Assembly (NCBI RefSeq): GCF_002632615.1
Contig: NZ_NITZ01000001.1
Span: 352,171-416,170, forward strand
DNA from: Xenorhabdus miraniensis
GTDB taxonomy: Bacteria; Pseudomonadota; Gammaproteobacteria; Enterobacterales; Enterobacteriaceae
Length of the DNA: 64,000 nucleotides
Direction: 5' to 3'
Positions 62,002 through 64,000 of this stretch are shown here, piece by piece. The translations under genes were made by a program, and so were the position numbers. Below the pieces are notes generated by a model, which saw only the letters and a program-made list of their open reading frames with translations, was not told the DNA's origin and did not search any database. Within the stretch, counting starts at the first letter, position 1, and every line of letters begins with the position of its first letter.

Positions 62002-62033
62002 GATGATTAATATCAATGCTGGTATTAATCATC
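62002..62033. repeat. Inverted repeat over the maoP stop codon
   Basis: GATGATTAATA and TATTAATCATC are a perfect 11-base pair separated by 10 bases. One arm contains the last codons and stop of maoP. With the neighbouring GC-rich stem it makes a double hairpin. Confidence 0.7.
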
Positions 62034-62363
62034 AGTATCGGTATAGTCCTCTGTGGAATCTACCTGCGGTTTCCCGCCGGAAAGAGTATGAAAACGTTTT
62101 GGACGGCTAATTTTTGCCAAATATTTAGTCCATACTTTTTCCTCTGTCGTTGCAGGTGCACGTTCACCTCGACAAACTGCAACAAACAGTTTTTCTTCTT
62201 CTGTTTGAGGTTCACGTTTACCAAGATCCAATTCATTGAACGCATGACCATGACGTTCTAACAATTGGGCCTCTTTGATGGTGAAATCACCATGACGGGA
62301 AAATCCACGTGGATAGTTTTTATTATCAAAAAAACGATTAGTCGTGATGAAGCTTTCAGCCAT
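62025..62363 (-). CDS. maoP: MaoP (YifE), macrodomain Ori organisation protein
   Basis: MaoP, together with the maoS site, organises the Ori macrodomain in E. coli. From the ATG at 62363 the product is 112 residues, equal to E. coli. It begins [20 protein letters not shown], contains [22 protein letters not shown], and ends with the acidic [12 protein letters not shown] start at 62390 adds nine unconserved residues. It is divergent from hdfR as in E. coli. Confidence 0.95.
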   Translation of the reverse strand: MAESFITTNRFFDNKNYPRGFSRHGDFTIKEAQLLERHGHAFNELDLGKREPQTEEEKLFVAVCRGERAPATTEEKVWTKYLAKISRPKRFHTLSGGKPQVDSTEDYTDTDD

Positions 62364-62479
62364 CTGACACACTCCTAACTCTAATGTCATACCAATTATG
62401 GCGCGGAGTATTAGGGAGGCTTGACATTCTGTAAAACAAAATATTTAAATCTTAACGACAAAAACTATTGGAGATGCAT

Positions 62480-63316
62480 GTGGACACTGAATTACTGAAA
62501 ACCTTTTTGGAAGTCAGTAAGACTCGTCACTTTGGTCGGGCAGCTGAATCGCTCTATCTAACACAATCTGCTGTTAGCTTTCGGATCCGCCAACTCGAAA
62601 ATCAGTTGGGTACCAATTTATTCACACGGCATCGCAATAATATCCGCTTAACTGCGGCCGGAGAGCGCCTTGTGCCCTATGCAGAGTCGCTAATGAATAC
62701 TTGGCAATTAGCAAAGAAAGAAATCAACTACGTTGCCCAGCATACAAAACTTTCCATCGGGGCTACAGCCTCCTTATGGGAAGGTTACCTGACATCCTGG
62801 TTAAATACGTTTTATAAATTCCATCAAGAAACGAGAATCGAATCTCTGGTATCTACGCGCCAATCACTGGTCAAACAACTACATTCTCGTGAATTAGATC
62901 TTTTAATTACCACGGAACCACCAAAAATGGATGAGTTCCAAAGTCAGTTGATTGGTAACATCCAGCTTGTTCTATTAACGACCCAGCGTAATCTTGAGAA
63001 AGGCGTTGAAAACTACATTAAGTTGGAATGGGGCGCTGATTTCCATCAACAAGAACAACAAATTTTAAAGCATGATCATCCACCTATCATTACAACCACA
63101 TCAGCACATATTGCAAGAGAATTATTGGATAGCGTGAATGCTGCAACCTTCCTCCCAATACACTGGCAAGAAAAATACCCAAAACTCGTAGCCTCACTTG
63201 ATAATGAGTTAATAGAACGACCACTGTACGCTGTGTGGCTGCAAAACAGTGATCAACAAGCCTTTATCCAACAGTTACTAAAAATTCCTGTTGAAAAAGC
63301 ACCTATAACTGCCTGA
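62480..63316 (+). CDS. hdfR: LysR-type regulator HdfR
   Basis: HdfR represses the flagellar master operon flhDC in E. coli and affects other genes. The 278-residue product (E. coli 279) has a strongly conserved N-terminal helix-turn-helix ([29 protein letters not shown]) and [23 protein letters not shown] chose GTG at 62480: a GGAG site lies about seven bases before it and the product starts at the conserved [16 protein letters not shown] at 62468 and ATG at 62474 overlap that site. Confidence 0.93.
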   Translation: MDTELLKTFLEVSKTRHFGRAAESLYLTQSAVSFRIRQLENQLGTNLFTRHRNNIRLTAAGERLVPYAESLMNTWQLAKKEINYVAQHTKLSIGATASLWEGYLTSWLNTFYKFHQETRIESLVSTRQSLVKQLHSRELDLLITTEPPKMDEFQSQLIGNIQLVLLTTQRNLEKGVENYIKLEWGADFHQQEQQILKHDHPPIITTTSAHIARELLDSVNAATFLPIHWQEKYPKLVASLDNELIERPLYAVWLQNSDQQAFIQQLLKIPVEKAPITA

Positions 63317-63432
63317 AGGCTGTTTTTATAGTAAAAATAGGGAGAATGCACAGGAGACAAAGCCTGCAATTAAATTAGATAGATAGAAACTATATGGAGA
63401 AATAACAGAAAAAAGAGGAATGACAAATAAAA

Positions 63433-63459
63433 GAAAAAACCCAGCTAAAGCTAGCTGGG
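63433..63459 (-). terminator. rRNA operon terminator
   Basis: On the minus strand CCCAGCT-AGCTTT-AGCTGGG is followed by six T. It lies 44 bases after the tRNA-Trp 3' end and terminates the leftward rRNA operon. Confidence 0.85.
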
Positions 63460-63502
63460 CTATTAATCTGAAAGCTATATCAATTATTACTTAGTTATTA
63501 AC

Positions 63503-63578
63503 TGGCAGGGGCGGAGAGGCTCGAACTCCCAACACCCGGTTTTGGAGACCGGTGCTCTACCAATTGAACTACGCCCCT
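63503..63578 (-). tRNA. trpT: tRNA-Trp (anticodon CCA)
   Basis: A 76-base cloverleaf with acceptor AGGGGCG, anticodon loop CTCCAAA and encoded CCA. As in E. coli rrnC it is the last gene of the rRNA operon. Confidence 0.97.
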
Positions 63579-63586
63579 AAATACGG

Positions 63587-63663
63587 TGGCGGTGCGGACG
63601 GGACTCGAACCCGCGACCCCCGGCGTGACAGGCCGGTATTCTAACCAACTGAACTACCGCACC
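63587..63663 (-). tRNA. aspT: tRNA-Asp (anticodon GTC)
   Basis: A 77-base tRNA with acceptor GGTGCGG pairing with CCGCACC, anticodon GTC in CTGTCAC, and encoded CCA. It lies between 5S rRNA and tRNA-Trp. Confidence 0.97.
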
Positions 63664-63716
63664 ACCGAATTTCTTTCTCCCGCTGCCTTTCGAACCGGCA
63701 ACCGGCTTTTAATTGA

Positions 63717-63836
63717 ATGTCTGGCAGTGTCCTACTCTCGCATGGGGAGGCCCCACACTACCATCGGCGCTACGGCGTTTCACTGCTGAGTTCGGCATGG
63801 GGTCAGGTGGGACCACCGCGCTGTTGCCGCCAGACA
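63717..63836 (-). rRNA. rrf: 5S ribosomal RNA
   Basis: A 120-base gene read leftward. The ends TGTCTGGCGGC and GCCAGACA pair, and the conserved CCCATGCCGAACTCAGCAGTG and GCGCCGATGGTAGTG are present. Confidence 0.96.
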
Positions 63837-63925
63837 AATCCTGTATTCAATCCCGAACAAGCTGCTTTTCTTTCTCTGAAACGGTTATCTCTCTCACCCT
63901 TACCCAAAACACCTTCGGTGTTGTC

Positions 63926-64000
63926 AGGTTAAGCCGCACGGTTCATTAGTACTGGTTAGCTCAACGTCTCGCAACGCTTACACACCCAGCCTATCCACGT
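63926..64000 (-). rRNA. rrl: 23S ribosomal RNA, 3' end only
   Basis: The minus strand reads GCTAACCAGTACTAATGAACC followed by GTGCGGCTTAACC, the conserved 3' terminus of enterobacterial 23S rRNA. The 3' boundary near 63926 is approximate, and the rest lies beyond the window. Confidence 0.93.

Noticed and set aside
63586..63949. Frames over tRNA-Asp, 5S and 23S
   Set aside because: These translate structural RNA on the opposite strand; such spurious proteins are common in databases.

Overview
The window is a chromosomal segment of a gammaproteobacterium of the order Enterobacterales. Gene order follows the E. coli recQ-to-rrnC arc almost gene by gene, but the DNA is AT-rich, intergenic spacers are long, and a few loci are lost or inserted. 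Together with the IS remnant and the effector-like island, this suggests Morganellaceae, most likely Xenorhabdus or Photorhabdus. That assignment is an inference: no species-diagnostic marker is complete here, because the rRNA operon is cut by the window edge. Layout: 1-2722 holds recQ (5' part), pldA and yigI. 2723-5057 is an accessory insert between yigI and rarD: an IS5-family end with a truncated transposase, a pentapeptide-repeat gene fragment, an unassigned AT-rich stretch, and one intact gene for a putative His/Cys hydrolase of permuted NlpC/P60 type. rarD follows, then an inserted VapBC toxin-antitoxin pair with a palindromic operator. 6889-21419 is the conserved corA, uvrD (with a LexA box), yigB-xerC-yigA-dapF-lptM cluster, cyaY, cyaA (TTG start, CRP site) and the hemCDXY operon. 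22179-22638 is a four-tRNA operon (Arg-His-Leu-Pro, leftward) with a recognisable promoter and terminator. 22800-37527, read leftward, is thrP and the complete enterobacterial common antigen (ECA) cluster wecA-wzzE-wecBC-rffGH-wecDE-wzxE-wecF-wzyE-wecG. It covers lipid-linked sugar assembly (WecA, WecG, WecF), precursor supply (WecB, WecC, RffG, RffH, WecE, WecD), flipping (WzxE), polymerisation (WzyE) and chain-length control (WzzE). 37883-45203 carries rho, trxA, rhlB, gppA and rep. 45762-63316 is the branched-chain amino-acid region: ilvC and ilvY (divergent), and the ilvL-ilvGMEDA operon with its attenuator and an intact ilvG. Two cargo blocks sit in this region: a class II histone-deacetylase-like amidohydrolase where E. 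coli has ppiC, and an AraC regulator plus EmrAB-type efflux pair between ilvY and ilvA. yifB/comM, maoP and hdfR follow. The window ends with tRNA-Trp, tRNA-Asp, 5S and the 3' end of 23S of a leftward rRNA operon with its terminator. I see no CRISPR array, prophage or biosynthetic cluster. The accessory material is limited to the yigI-rarD insert, vapBC, the HDAC-like gene and the araC-emrAB block. The least explained protein is the one at 3878-4696.
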